From contig NC_080400.1 of NCBI RefSeq assembly GCF_030265065.1, positions 52,127,001 through 52,191,000 on the forward strand: DNA of 64,000 bases. Direction: 5' to 3'. Positions within the stretch are counted from its first letter, which is position 1. Each line of letters begins with the position of its first letter. Positions 27,179 through 40,606 of this stretch are shown piece by piece. This DNA comes from Corythoichthys intestinalis (lineage: Eukaryota > Chordata > Actinopteri > Syngnathiformes > Syngnathidae). Position numbers and translations under genes: made by a program. The notes below the pieces were generated by a model. It saw only the letters and a list, made by a program, of their open reading frames with translations, made no database searches and was not told the DNA's origin.

Positions 27179-28507
27179 TACGTCCAATCCGCTTGAAGTG
27201 GAAAGTTGGCTGACAGCGAATAACTATCCACTGCCATCCCTCCCTCTTCGAACTAATTGGATCTCTAGTAGAGGTCCAATCAGTTTCTCTGTTTATTTAG
27301 TTTTTTGTTGAATATCCTAGAAGCATTTCCTGACCGATTTATCGATAATTGTTGTATTGTTTGTGAGATCATCTTTATCATAAGTCTTGTATCGCAAATC
27401 GTATCGTATCGTGAGGCACCCAGAGGTTCCCAACCCTAATATCGTGTGGCAATTATTACTAGATGATCACTTACTCGTGATGATTGTTGAATTGTCCTCG
27501 GCTGGCCTGATGTTGATGTGGTATCCTTCACTGGCGTGGACTGTAGTACAGCAGATCTTACCTATATTTCATTATCACAAAAGAAAGTATGAACAAATGC
27601 TTGGCTTAGTAAGGCCTATCATACAACAGAGAGAGCTGCTCGCTTTGTTTTTTTTTTTCATGTCATTTCAGGCATTTACATTAATATTTACAAATACAGT
27701 TCTGCTTTTACGCAAACGACAAAATTTAAAATAAATGCCTGAATGGGAATGGGACGAAGAAAACTACTTACTATAGGTAGGGTGACAATATTTAGATTTC
27801 CAAAAAAAGGGGAAACTCGACCCGGCCTCGAATAACTTAAATTATAATATTTATACACTAATTATACTATAATATAGGATGATTCAAAAAGAATGTGCCA
27901 AAATCCTCATGTGATAGAGCGCAAGTATATAGGTTACAGAAGTCTAGCTTGGACACATTTTCAATTCACCCAACAAATAAGCAACACTGGACTATAAGCA
28001 GCAGGATTTAAAATGAGGGAAAACATAGCGGATTATAGTCCGCAAATTACGCAACTTCAAGTTTTTAAATCAAGTGTTCAAAGGGGCCACTTGTAATTCA
28101 AGAAATAATACTTGAAGTTATGTTCAACACATTTGCGTATATCCGAGTTTTATAAAGAGAAAGTAGAACGCAGACAGAAAAAGCAGCAGCATCTACATGA
28201 ATTTAGAAAACCTCTCGGGACGCGCGAGGACATGACAGAGGAAAAGATCACCCTACGAAGTTACGAACGGCACAACATAAACCAATTACGAACCATTTGT
28301 AAACCGAACCCAACCCAAATTGGAATAATTTACTGCATTTGGGATGGTTATATGAAAGTTGATCGTTGTTTCCTATTTAAAAACACGAACCATAAATATG
28401 CCCGATGTTTGTTACAAGTAGCTCGCTTTTGGCGTGCATGTACACCAACACCTAGTAGAAGTGTATATGGGATATATTTCCATACATGATTTTTTTTTTT
28501 TTACCTG

Positions 28508-31043
28508 TTTATCAGAAGATCTTGAAGCTGTTTGGGCAGTCGAAGGCACAGCATTTGATTTCAGGAGAGAATAGGGAATGGGACGTACTACGTCATTGTT
28601 TGGACCCGCCTCCATGCTGGCAATATAATTCACTTCCGGGCCGGCAGAGTCAATGCGGATTGTAACGTGTGATAGTGCTAAGCTAACTCTTTCGGTGTTT
28701 TAGAAAGAAAATATGGGTGCTTTATTGTTGCGTTATCGGGTGCAACAGCGTCTCCTACGACAAAAAAAGGGGTGAGGAAAAATGGACTCACTTTTCACCG
28801 TTTTCCTGCATGGAGGACCAAATATCAGATCACGAAGGTACGACGGATGGCTGGATTGCAGCGGTTCGTCGGAAAAGCATTTCTTATGATCATATTTCTG
28901 CTGGAATGAGAGTGTGTTCCTGTCATCTCTACTCTTGTAAGTTGAACGATTTATCCACTTTTGGTTTCAATACGTTTTTGTTTTTTTACACCGTTGTGTA
29001 AATCTGCCTCGGTAGCAATGCTCGCCTACTACGACTCCCCTACCTGTTGTGTTCCTAGGTAAACCTGCTGACAACACATCCCGATTGGTCACCATCTCTC
29101 TTCTTGGATCATTTGACAAAGAAAATTTGTTCAATGGAGTGGTTCCATTTGTCCTGTGTCGGACTCAAACAAGCCCCTGCAGCAGACGCCATCTGGGTCT
29201 GCCCTTCTCGTCGATGAACTGCGGGCTTTTAACTTGTGAAAATGCAAGAACTTTAATGCACATATTTATTCTGCCTGGCTATTTAACTATGGCCAGTGAC
29301 GTTTTTTTTTTTTTTTTTTTAAACCACTTTGACAAAGACACCTTTCATTGTAATGTTGAATTTATATATTCTATTATTATTTTTAAATTATAATATTCTT
29401 ATTTGCACTTATGTAGACTTCAGACTGTCAATTCAAATAGTGTTGGAAAAGTTGCAATACCTAAAATAGAAATGCAAGAACTGTAAAGTACATATTTATA
29501 CACCTTTATTTACCTAAGGCCACTGGATGTTTTTTAACTGCTTTGAAAAATACATGTTTTGTTGTGATCTTGTATTTATATAGTATATAGCTTTTTATAA
29601 TGTATTATGTATTATAATATTTGCTGCCCCCTGCCAGAGTGTGGGCCATTTTGTACTAAAATGATTTTAAACTGTCAGTTCAAATACTGTGTTGGAGACT
29701 AGTACTTGCAATACTTAAAATGGAAATGCAAGAACTTTAAAGCACATATTTATCCTGTCTGGCAATTTACCCAAGGCCAGTAAATAGTGTTTTAAACTGC
29801 TTTGACAAAGACACGTTTATTGTGATCTTGTATTTGTGTATTACTTATATAATATTTGCTGCCACCGTCAGAGGGTGGGCCTTGTTTGCACTAATTTAAA
29901 GATTTTAAACTGTCAATTCAAATATCGTATTGGAGAAATTGCATTACTTGAAATAAATCTATTGCAACTTATCAGTCCCAGTTCTTGTCTACAACACTGT
30001 CCAAAAATTGTCAATGCATATTCCAAATAGAATAACAAAATTAAGTCACCTGACTTTGTAATTATTACACCTGTTTATTATGAAGACCTGAAGTAAACAA
30101 CAAGCAGTTACAGTTTGTCAAGAAGTTGTTCAAGTCATGTTTTGGTATTCATATTTTATTGACTTTTCATAACACTTGGGATCGTGTTTGTAAGAGCAGA
30201 GCAAACTGAAGTTTCAGCGTGCACTCTTCGCCTTTCCAACCTCTCAACGCTCCGATGTGGTGCGCTTGACCTCAGAATAACCCAAGAAGAGATATGGTGA
30301 CCAATCGGGATGTGTTGTCAGCATTTCATATGCAGGTTTTCCTAGTAACACAACAGGTAGGTGATGAGGAGGAGTAGGTTAGCATTGCTACCGAGGCAGA
30401 TTTACACAACAGTAAAGAAAAAAACAAAAAACGTATTGAAACCAAACGGATAAATCGTTCAACTTACAAGAGTAGAGATGAGGGGAATACACTCTCATTC
30501 CAGCAGAAATATGATCATAAGAAATGCTTTTCCGACGAACCGCTGCAATCCAGCCATCCGTCGTACCTTCGTGATCTGATATTTGGTCCTCCATGCAGGA
30601 AAACGGTGAAAAGTGAGTCCATTTTTCCTAACCCCTTTTTTTGTCGTAGGAGACGCTGTTGCACCCGGTAACGCAACAATAAGCACCCATATTTTCTTTC
30701 TAAAACACCGAAAGAGTTAGCTTAGCACTACCACACGTTACAATCCGCATTGACTCTGCCGGCCCGGAAGTGAATTATATTGCCAGCATGGAGGCGGGTC
30801 CAAACAATGACGTAGTACGTCCCATTCCCTATAGCCACAAAATGTTTTCCTGATGTCGGTTGTTGCGAAATGCTTGCTGCAAATTCGCCATTTTAGTCCT
30901 TTTTCCATCGGTGTGTGAATGTCATATCCAGCAGAGAGTAACCAAAGTTTATATAGTTCCTCGTTCTTCACAGGGAAGCGGTGGACACTTTCTTTTGTCC
31001 ATTTCTTTTGTATGTTTCCACAAGTTCTAAAAAGCACATTTCA
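28508..31043 (-). pseudogene. THAP-domain exon of the Kolobok-like element, split
   Basis: On the minus strand, ATG at about 31043 starts Met-Val-Lys-Cys-Ala-Phe. One extra T shifts the frame, then RTCGNIQKKWTKESVHRFP ... WRICSKHF follows: a C2CH THAP finger (Cys-x4-Cys ... Cys-x2-His). After the palindromic element (28573-30830) the exon resumes with LLKSNAVPSTAQTASRSSDK and a donor at about 28508. LKxNAVPS is usual just after a THAP domain, which links both sides. Confidence 0.6.
28573..30830. mobile_element. Palindromic ISL2EU-type THAP element, copy 1 (2258 bp)
   Basis: Ends read AGGGAATGGGACGTACTACG in inverted orientation, with a 2-bp AT duplication (28571-28572, 30831-30832). The two arms are reverse complements for about 500 bases, and each carries a THAP first exon (28717-28950 plus; about 30480-30690 minus). 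The right arm keeps a second exon (GKPAYEMLTTHPDWSP..., on the minus strand, about 30160-30350) with an AATAAA. The left arm's second exon has lost the matching bases. The middle (29240-29960) has three diverged repeats of about 230 bp, each starting 'atgcaagaact'. THAP frames in both arms are shifted. Confidence 0.85.
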
Positions 31044-31737
31044 CCATGCTGACGTCCTTTCGTGCACACTGACGTGAAGACAAGTGGCCGTAGCACTGCT
31101 CTCTAGTGGAGTGCCATTACGCATATGAAACAATAGTCCCGCAGAATTTAATAAATTACGGCAGTGTGGTGCGACATTTTTTTTGGCTGCAGGGGATTTT
31201 TGTACATTGAGCTGCGTTTTCAATTTATTTGACTGTGTTAGATCTGTGAATATCGCTTTTTATTAGCATGCTAGGTCCGTGTCTCTTTTGGTAATTGGAC
31301 ATTACGTAAATAGAAAAATCGAAAAACAGAAAAACGGCTGGTTATTTGGTTTTCGTTTTAAAACGGAAAAATCTAAATTGAAATACAGCTTGATTTTCTT
31401 GCTTCTTATCTAGAACGAGTAAGGAAAAGTCCCAAAACAGTGTGATTTTTAATTTTAAATTCTTTACCCAAAATAGAATTTAGCACGAGACAAAAATCGA
31501 AAAATGGTCCGTATATTTGTTTTTAGTTACCAGAAGTTCTCCTACTGACCGGGAGATGGCGACAGCTTGACGCCTACACATATGCCTGCCATCCGTCGGT
31601 CTTTGTCAGTCACGTGCACAAACTAGCGGACGCGCCCCCAGGCGCCATTTTGGGTGTACCGCGGATGTAAACAAACCAGTGCAGGAGTAGCCAGGGAAGC
31701 AGTGAGTTTTTAAACCGTTTTAAAACTTTTTGCTTAA

Positions 31738-32070
31738 AGCATGAGAGGATACCGTACAGGGACAAACTTATCAAGGAGGCCAGGGATCGGTATTTGGCTA
31801 AATTGTCGACTATCAATAATATAAATCCGTACGACCTCCCTACAAAAGAATGGAGCTCCGACGCCACATTACTGCCTCCAACTTCATCGCTGGATATAAC
31901 AAACTACCTCGTTTACGGTATCATTGCTTACACATATGAACAGTTTAAACTATAAATCTCTCGAAGCTCACGGACATTTCTCGAATGGCTGGGTGCAGGA
32001 TCTCTCAGCATTTCGACCGCAGGACTGCGACAACACAGAACGCTAAAGACTTATGGATCTGCTCTCGTTG
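31738..32070 (+). pseudogene. YqaJ/ISL2EU second-protein N-terminal part
   Basis: The frame reads HERIPYRDKLIKEARDRYL ... NPYDLP ... SLDITNYLVYG, then after a small slip near 31950, SLEAHGHFSNGWVQDLSAF. The pattern 'DxxNYLV ... AYT.EQFK..KSLEA...F..GWV.D' is found at the start of fish transposon proteins that go on to a SWIM finger and a YqaJ nuclease domain. Those later parts are absent. A related fragment lies at 58649-59000. Confidence 0.55.
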
Positions 32071-32881
32071 CTCCTCCAAGAAACACATACAGCTCTCACT
32101 TGAACCATAGACCATGCTTGAACATTGTTGAACTTGAATTGTAAATGGTGTTATACTTATATAGCGCTTCCTTGAATATCATCTTAAACATCACATGACT
32201 AAAACAGGTGAAGGAACTGTCATAATGACATGCAAATTCATGTATAGTGCACAATATATTGTTTCAGTGTTGACATTGCCATGTAAAAATGTGCACTTCT
32301 CTCAACGCAGGACTTGTCGTGAAGTGGGACAAATTTACTTGAATACGTTATTCTACAACTAGTGTTATCTTACTTCGTATGCACACTTTATATTTCCTTG
32401 TATTGCTATTTTCTGTTTACCATTGTGTTGCTGTTTTGAGAATTTTAGTAAAAATTATACATCTAAAAAAAGTAAAACTGTAAAGCTTCTCGTTTTGTTA
32501 GCAAACATCGTATTTCCTATTCAGTGTTAATCTCCACAAAATTGAATGTAATTAGTAAAGAACTTTTCATTATCAAAACCAACACTGGTTCTTTATGTAC
32601 TTGAGAGGCAGAGAGTCAAGAAGACATCAAAATTGTCATTGACATACTTTATTAAACAGGTTTAAGTCATCTAAAAACGTATAAAAACTTTGCTTGCACA
32701 AATACTACAAAAAGAAAACTAATTGTATTAAACTATTGTTGGGCAATGGTTTGTCAGTGCACAGCACACAGTGACAACCTTATCCAACATTCTGGCTTCT
32801 TCACCTTCACATGGAAAAATCATGTTTATAGGCATGGTTCCTGTTAAGACCGTATACTTCTGACAAACATTTCCGATGACC

Positions 32882-34134
32882 CTTTAAACATGAATTCTCA
32901 AATTTGATAAGAAACAAATTGCTCCTTTGAGTGTAATACCTATTAAGTGCTTCATAGTGTGGTGGTGCTTGTTGCTAGAAAACATTTGGGCACGTGTTTT
33001 CATATTTGATGGTTTCTCAGTGAAATTTTCAAAACAGTCAATAATCACTGCCATTCTGTTTCCAAAGGCCTCCACAAACTGGTGAGACGTAATTGTGTGC
33101 AGAGCGTCTCTACCTGGCCATACAATCGAACGCCTCAATTTTGCACACAATGTCACATCCTGACTGGTGTTGTGTGTCTCATCCTCTGTGATTAGCTGAT
33201 CACCTTCTTCAGCTTCATGTGTCCCCTCTTCAGTCTGTAGCTGACCACTTTCTTCTCCAGCATCAGGTGTCCCCTCCTTATTCTGTTTGTGACTGTTTAT
33301 TTCACCAGGCTCAGATGGTCTCTCCTTGGTCTGCAGCCCTTCAATGTTTGCATCCTGCTGGACCACCATTTCTGGTGCTTACAGTGTCTCTTTCCATAGC
33401 TGCTCACCCCTACTTGCAGAGCGTGCAGTGTATGTCGGTGTAACAGATGTGTGTCCCAGATGTAGGTGACCACTGACCAGTCTGGGTCAGTTTCCATCAT
33501 TTCATAAGCTGGTTCACCTGAAATCACGTTAGGTTTTATTTAGAAAGCTAGGTAAGATTGGATGTTTCCATGGCATTTCACAATCGTAACCACTTAATTA
33601 GAAATGCTACCATCCTATCAGATCACAAAACTCATGCATTGATAAATATTTCTGTGCATTTTTGCTGTTTATCTTTATCTTTCAAATCATTCACTCTGTA
33701 ATGTTTTTATAAACGATGACTAAATAAACACTGATTTATCATGAACAGTTTAACCCATTTCCACTGCCCCCCTCTTTGCCTGTAATTTACAACTGAAGCT
33801 AGCTAGCTAAGGTTAGCCAATGAGAAAATAGCGACTTTAGAAAGCAAAAAAAAAAAAAAAAGCATATTCAGTATCCATACTTAAACGAAAAAAAAAACTG
33901 ACTTGCCTTTATGAAATTGCCGAGAGCAAACACGCATGAAGGGAGATATGGTGTTGAAAGTGATGCCCTTCCGTCTCACCGCTCTGACCCAGGCCATCCG
34001 ACGCCGCTTCGTTGGTTCAACCTGCTGTCCATATCCTCTTTTCCAAGTGGGAAAACGAAAAAATCTTACGTCGTAGTGCCATTTTTGTCTTGTGATTTAG
34101 TATGGCAGCCTTTCACACAACACGAGTGTCCCAT
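32882..34134 (-). pseudogene. THAP-DDE (Harbinger-like) transposase, truncated
   Basis: The first exon (about 33908-34134) starts MGHSCCVKGCHTKSQDKNGT. It breaks frame near 34070 and ends MRVCSRQFHKG, where the last THAP zinc ligand His is Gln. The second exon (32882-33517) starts GEPAYEMMETDPDWS, has an acidic linker with repeats (GTPDAGEESGQLQTEEGTHE...), then the start of a DDE_4 domain: PGRDALHT, VIIDCFENF (first catalytic Asp) and KHHHTMKHLIGIT. It then stops, lacking the rest of the core. Confidence 0.65.
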
Positions 34135-34570
34135 TTTATCAAAGACAATAATGAAAGCAGACGTTTATCGTTGTTCAGTTGTTTACATCCAAAATGGCGA
34201 TTCGACCCACAATGCACTGCAGCTTTTGCAAGTGTTACGTCACCTGACAAAGACCGGATGGCAGACATATGTGTAGGCGTCAAGCTGTCGCCATCTCCCG
34301 GTCAGTAGGAGAACTTCCGGTAACTAAAAACAAATATACGGACCATTTTTCGATTTTTGTCTCGTGCTAAATTCTATTTTGGTTAAAGAATTTAAAATTA
34401 AACTGTTTTGGGACTTTTCCTTACTCGTTCCATATAAGAAACAAGAAAATCAAGCTGTATTTCAATTTTGATTTTTCCGTTTTAAAACGAAAACCAAATA
34501 ACCAGCCGTTTTTCTGTTTTTCAAACTCGTTTCAAAACGTAATATCCAATTACCAAAAGAGACACGGACC

Positions 34571-35612
34571 AAAATACCCTGGAGAAAATTATCTGTCCTA
34601 GTATAGACATCAGGGCCAAGGGTTTTCCTGTTTACACCACATATACCTCCAACACACAAACAAAAACGCTTAGAAGAAACATGACAGAATGCACAATGTG
34701 ATCGCATGAAAACTTCAAGTCAAAGTTATTTGTATTATAGCCATTACTTTTCACAATGTTGTACTTTTGAATTCTATATCTATGACAATCAGTATGTATA
34801 TTTTTTAAGCAGTTGCATGGTCATGGTCTAACTTAACCAAAAGAGGGCGACATAACAAACTCAAAACTTTACTAGCGAAATATTTTTATGTTTGCATTCA
34901 GCCACCCCAACACACACATACACCTACGCACCCACTCTCTTACGATCACGGGGCTTTTCAAAGAAATGTCAAATCTCTCAATCTGACTCCAAATCAGGGG
35001 ATTTTTTTCTTATTAAACAGCTTCAGAGACCTATACCCAAGAAGAAACTCATTCATCCGATGTTCAAAACAAGATTGTCTTTGAAAGTATCTGCATTTGT
35101 GAAGAAAAAAACAAGTATTACAAATCACATTGATCACATAAACAAATATTTATTTGTGCCAAACATTTCAAACTTAATTGAATCCACTGTCCACTTTGAA
35201 AGATCAATTTGTTTGGACTGAAACCAGCTCCGCATATCCCTCCAGAACAATTGCACTATATCACACTGAAAAAACAAATGTTCAAGATTATCAATGTCAT
35301 TTTCAAAAAACACAAAACAATTGTGCACAAAATTAAAAATTTAAGATCCTAGGAGTCTATTACCTGTTTGTCGCATGCATATAGGCTGATATTTGTTTCA
35401 TCAGAAAATACGTTTTCTAAAGTTAAGCATTTCAAATTTACTTCTGATGGCACTAATAGCCTATCAGCCCATAGAGAGCACCCATGAATAGACAATAATA
35501 GCACTTTCATTAGTGGATGCTGAATTCCTTACAAACACTGCAAGTCAAGTATTATTTATGTTCATGGCCCTCAACCACAATAATGTCTTTGTTGGGGCAC
35601 GGGATGAATTTA
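34571..35612. repeat. Inter-unit segment of unit E with LINE 3' fragment
   Basis: Same content as 8851-9957: a CA-rich stretch at 34910-34930 and the LINE-like peptide on the minus strand at 35134-35328. Unit homology resumes abruptly at 34571 (aaaataccctgg). Confidence 0.65.
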
Positions 35613-36989
<1,377 letters not shown>

Positions 36990-38678
36990 TATATAGTAAT
37001 GGCTGTATTGTGAGATGGTGACCCGGCTGACGTCACATTCGCATTCTTCCTCAATCCAGGAAGTCACTCATTTTCATGGTGCGGGATTCAAAAAATTGAA
37101 TTAACAAATCGATCACGTCCACACACATCTAAGTGGTCCATTTCATTCAGGGGCATAAAATACCGCATGAAATATGATATAAACATGTTGTCATAGGCAC
37201 TTTAGGCCTTTTCTGTTACATACAAAACAATGTTAATACAGTTATACTTGATTTATTTTAATTATATTTTTATTATTTAATGATACGATTATATAAATTT
37301 ATCGATATTACCTTTTTCTCTTTAACATTAAAAGGACAAAACAATAAGCAGAGGTGTACTTATAATAATGAAAAAATTATGAACAAATGATACTATTTAC
37401 AGTTGTTGCAGAGAGTTGGGGGGCGCGAAACACGTCTTCCGGGGGGAGGGCGTAACAGAAAACAATTGAGAAGCACTGGCCTCAGACAAGATGGAGGAAA
37501 TTATGAACAGTTTACATTGAATGGCAGTACAAGCACATAATATTCAAGCTTCCACAGAGGTAAAAGAAATTCCAGTAAAAATTCTCTTAAAATGAAGGAA
37601 ATTTATTTGGAATTATTTAGAGGCAGCTTATATGGTTGCAGGTCTGTCTTTAGGTCTCGGATGCTTTTTACTCTTAATTGAGTTTGCAGGTTATAGGACA
37701 CATGAAACGTGGAAACTTTTAAATGATTTGTTTTACTTTTTAATTAACAAATACATTTGATCGGGAATGCGACGACTTTTTACATCCACGGTATAATAAT
37801 AAAATGCCAGTACCAAACTTTTTATTTTTTACTCATGATCAAAAGACAGTTTGTGTATAATCCAACACTTAACACATAAACCTTTCAAATCGCTAAATCT
37901 GAACAATTTGGAGATTAAAAAAAAAAAAAAAAGTCCCTCAAAAATAGATAATAAATACATCTAGCTGTTTTTTCAAAGATAGCACACCCAATTTTTTTGC
38001 TCATGAGTGTCATGTGAGTGAGTGTTGCCTCGGGTTTTCAATAAATTATTTATGAACTAATGTTTAATAATTGCAATAAAAAACAATTAAAAAATAACTA
38101 CTGATTTGCTGCTGCGTGGGAGTCTGGCCTCTTAGAGGCAGTGTAGCGCACATATGATTAAAGTCAAGATTTAATTTTATTAATTTAACTAATTTTTCTT
38201 ATATTAGGAGGAATATAAGCTTGAAGTAGTGTTGTATCATCTGTCTTTATAGTTTACTACAGCGTTTGTTTGTAAATATTCTTTATTTGAAGGTGGACCC
38301 CTCCATAATTTCTACTGCTACCGAGTTTTATTTATTTTTTTACGTATTTATTTATTTTACATTAACTCATGATCAGTCCAGATCAGTTTCCCATTAGGTG
38401 TTAAAATAAAGTTGATGTTTTACTTTACAAAATGTGTTTTTTCCCCCCAAGTGTAACCTTTCAGTTTTCTGTCAATTTGGCCAGTTCTACAATTTCTACA
38501 TTTACAGTACTGTATAAATGTATAAAAAAACACAACCGACATACTAGAAATAACATAGAATTTGTTTAATAGATTCAAAAGTGAGATAAAAATCAAAATG
38601 CCATTATGGTAAAAGATTTAACATAACAAGCAATGTCAACAATTTGTTATCAAACATTAACAAATGAACAACATCAAA
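36990..38678. repeat. 3' flank of unit E
   Basis: AT-rich flank common to the units, closest to the D flank in diagnostic variants. It holds the E 3' UTR with an ATTAAA-type signal (complement near 38565-38575). Confidence 0.75.
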
Positions 38679-39533
38679 TTATTTTTCCATTTCAATTTCC
38701 TGGTGCTGCTCTTTTCGTTTGCGGTAGAGGAATACGGCAAGGACAACTGTGACAATGAAGAGTGTGGTGATAGTGACAACGATTGCAGCAACTGCAGTGG
38801 TTGTCAGCAATTGTGGACTGCTCACATTGTTGGCCAGGGGCAGCAAACAGTCCAGGTGAAGGTCACAGTGTTTGGTGCCCACCATACTTTCCACCGTGCA
38901 GCGATAGCTTCCACACTCCCGCTCGGTGATGTTGAAATGCAAGGTGGCTCCTGTGGGGTCGACAATGGCCTGTGTAGGCAAGACCTTATTTCCGCTGGTC
39001 TTGGACCAGATGTAATGCAAAGGTGGGGTGCCTTGCAGAGAGCTGCATTTCAGCGTCATACTGTTGTCTTCTTCGTCCACACTGCACAGAGGCTGACTGG
39101 GTGCCTCTATGACTGTCAGGTCTAAGATCTTCTTATCCAGTTCTGGTAACTTCTTCACCAGACAGCGGTACATCTCTGTGTCTGACGGACGTACATCTTT
39201 GATGATGATAGACGCGTCTCCATTTTGGGGATCGGCTGATGTGAAGTGGACCCTCCCCTCCATTGGTTTGTACAAATCGGAATACAAGCGGCCACCAGTA
39301 AACCAAATGATTGGTTGCTCCTCTCGGTCTGCAGACTCGATACTCCACAAGACCTCCGTGTACTGCTGAGAGTCCACGGTGTGAGTGTACGCACAGGGTA
39401 GCTGGACACTTGACCCCCTGGCGACGTAGTAGTGGTTCATTTCCTTATGGATTTCCAGCGGGCATGCTGGACAAATGTTGAGAAACACTCCCAGGAGGAC
39501 AGAAGGCCAAAGGAAGTGCCACATCATCGCCAT
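38679..39533 (-). CDS. CXADR-like Ig receptor copy E, intact
   Basis: 284 codons, open from ATG 39533 to stop 38679. Signal peptide 1-24; V-type Ig domain with Cys47, Trp63 and Cys124 (YRC); C2 domain with Cys150, Cys163, Cys212 and Cys223. The extra Cys pair is as in CXADR domain 2. Also an N-glycosylation site at Asn201 (NIT), a membrane span about 243-269, and a short tail RKRKEQHQEIEMEK. The words GRVHFTSADPxNGDASI and CTVESxVGTKHC parallel CXADR. The tail is far shorter than that of CXADR and has no PDZ motif, so junction scaffolding is unlikely. Coding is in one exon, unlike CXADR. Start choice: ATG follows the splice acceptor by eight bases and precedes a good signal peptide. Role in adhesion or recognition at the cell surface is inferred. 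Confidence 0.85.
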   Translation of the reverse strand: MAMMWHFLWPSVLLGVFLNICPACPLEIHKEMNHYYVARGSSVQLPCAYTHTVDSQQYTEVLWSIESADREEQPIIWFTGGRLYSDLYKPMEGRVHFTSADPQNGDASIIIKDVRPSDTEMYRCLVKKLPELDKKILDLTVIEAPSQPLCSVDEEDNSMTLKCSSLQGTPPLHYIWSKTSGNKVLPTQAIVDPTGATLHFNITERECGSYRCTVESMVGTKHCDLHLDCLLPLANNVSSPQLLTTTAVAAIVVTITTLFIVTVVLAVFLYRKRKEQHQEIEMEK

Positions 39534-39541
39534 GCATACAC

Positions 39542-40016
39542 CTGCAAGTAAAAGAAAAAAACATACTGGAATTAGTCAAATCTATTTTAGGATTTTTTTT
39601 TTCTATCACTATAAAGCATAGACTTCACATCAGCAGTCATGTTTTCATTATAAATGTAAAAAACAATGGAAAACAGAATAACACTGACGTCAGTTAAATG
39701 TATTTTACCTTGATACAAGTTTAAATGTTTTCAATCAGTCATGTTTACATTTTAAATAAAAACCATACAATTGAGGACAGCATTTTTTCCCCAAGTGTTA
39801 AAATAAATGGAAAACACATAAACACTGCCATCAATAACATGTTTTTTTGCATGATTAGAAGTATGAAAGTTATCAGTCATCTATGCTTAGACTATCAGAT
39901 GAAATTAAAAGAAAAAAAAGTTAACACTGCACTATTCAGTTTATGTGGAAACATGATCAATACAAAAAACACCACAATTCCAATGTCTCTCAAAACAAGT
40001 AAATAGGATTTCTTAC
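39542..40016 (-). other. Intron of copy E
   Basis: 475-bp intron with donor gcag|gtaaga (exon 1 side) and acceptor cttgcag|gtgt. No gene inside. Confidence 0.8.
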
Positions 40017-40330
40017 CTGCTTATCTTTAGAAAGGAAGATGCTCACCAACGACAGCAACACTTGTCTGCTTCTTTGGCATTTGGTGTAGTAATTCATCAC
40101 GAAAAAACAACTTATATCGGAAAGAGAAGATCAAAGCATCAAAGAGTTGAAAGGCACCTGTCATCGTGACGTCACGCTATTTGTTGACACGCCTCCGCCG
40201 CCATGACAGACGGCTTCGTGTACCGCGACTTCCGCTTTATTTCCGCACTTGTGTTCGCGTTTTCCGGTTTACACGTGCGCTAAACGTCGACACTAGGACG
40301 GATAATGGCCTTGTATCAAAAATTTGTCGC
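40017..40330 (-). promoter_or_regulatory. 5' exon and promoter of copy E
   Basis: 5' exon from 40017 to about 40160, then TGACGTCA at 40167-40174, then a GC-rich stretch containing the small upstream reading frame (ATG in 'gacagacggcttc' complement: MAAEACQQIA and stop). An E-box-like cacgtg lies near 40271. Faces the promoter of unit H on the other side of a THAP element, so the two were once divergent neighbours. Confidence 0.6.
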
Positions 40331-40604
40331 AAAAGACAAACAAAAACGCTTAGAAGAAACATGACAGAATGCACAAAGTGATCGCGTGAAAACAAGTCAA
40401 GGTTATTTGTATCACAGCCACTACTTTTCTCAATGTCGTACTTTTGAATGCTATATGTATGACAATCGGTCTGTATATGTTTTTTAAGCAGTTGCATGGT
40501 TAATGGTCTAATTTAACCAAAAAAGGGCGACATAACAAACTCAAAACTTTCTTTACTAGGGAAATATTTTTATCTTTGCATTAGTAAGGGGGCCGATTCT
40601 GAAA
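40331..40604. repeat. Remnant of inter-unit segment upstream of E
   Basis: Shortened version of the segment at 34600-34880 (ending 'aaatatttttatctttgcatt'). No coding sequence. Confidence 0.6.
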
Positions 40605-40606
40605 AT

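Larger units (their letters stand above)
20034..31273 (-). mobile_element. Kolobok-like THAP transposon, decayed, with nested insertions
   Basis: The left end starts AGGGGAACTCCGG directly after TTAA. The unoccupied TTAA is seen in the mirror arm at 8849-8852, followed by GGCC. Coding remnants on the minus strand run from a THAP-type exon at about 31043 to a last exon ending at 21719. A plus-strand exon resembles the P2X7-tail-like domain common in fish transposon proteins. Nested inside are a Rex3-type LINE, a 65-bp MITE and a palindromic THAP element. The right end is not recognised and is probably cut by the next element. Assignment to Kolobok rests on TTAA plus the shape of the transposase C-terminus. 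Stretches between the named parts (20.1-21.2, 22.13-23.0, 23.14-23.6, 26.83-28.5 kb) hold no other gene I can support. Confidence 0.5.
31274..34570. mobile_element. ISL2EU-type transposon, internally deleted, ~330-bp inverted ends
   Basis: Inverted ends start GGTCCGTGTCTCTTTTGG and stay alike for about 330 bases (31274-31610 against 34215-34570). Two convergent gene remnants lie inside: a YqaJ-family protein start on the plus strand and a THAP-DDE transposase on the minus strand. This two-gene layout is that of ISL2EU elements. The flanks do not show a clear target duplication; the right flank is ordinary unit sequence, the left flank is Kolobok-like. The stretch 32160-32880 holds no recognised coding sequence. 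Confidence 0.7.

Noticed and set aside
32884-33369. Host gene with an acidic repeat protein
   Set aside because: The C-terminal part is the start of a DDE_4 transposase core and the frame lies inside a transposon with long inverted ends.
38664-39125. 153-codon open frame opposite copy E, repeated opposite C, D and G
   Set aside because: It is the antisense of the C2 domain and membrane span. It persists because the copies are near identical, and it has no domain or promoter of its own.
39155-39409. Other-frame open stretches within every receptor exon (about 84-90 codons)
   Set aside because: Shadows of the real gene with no splice or start support.
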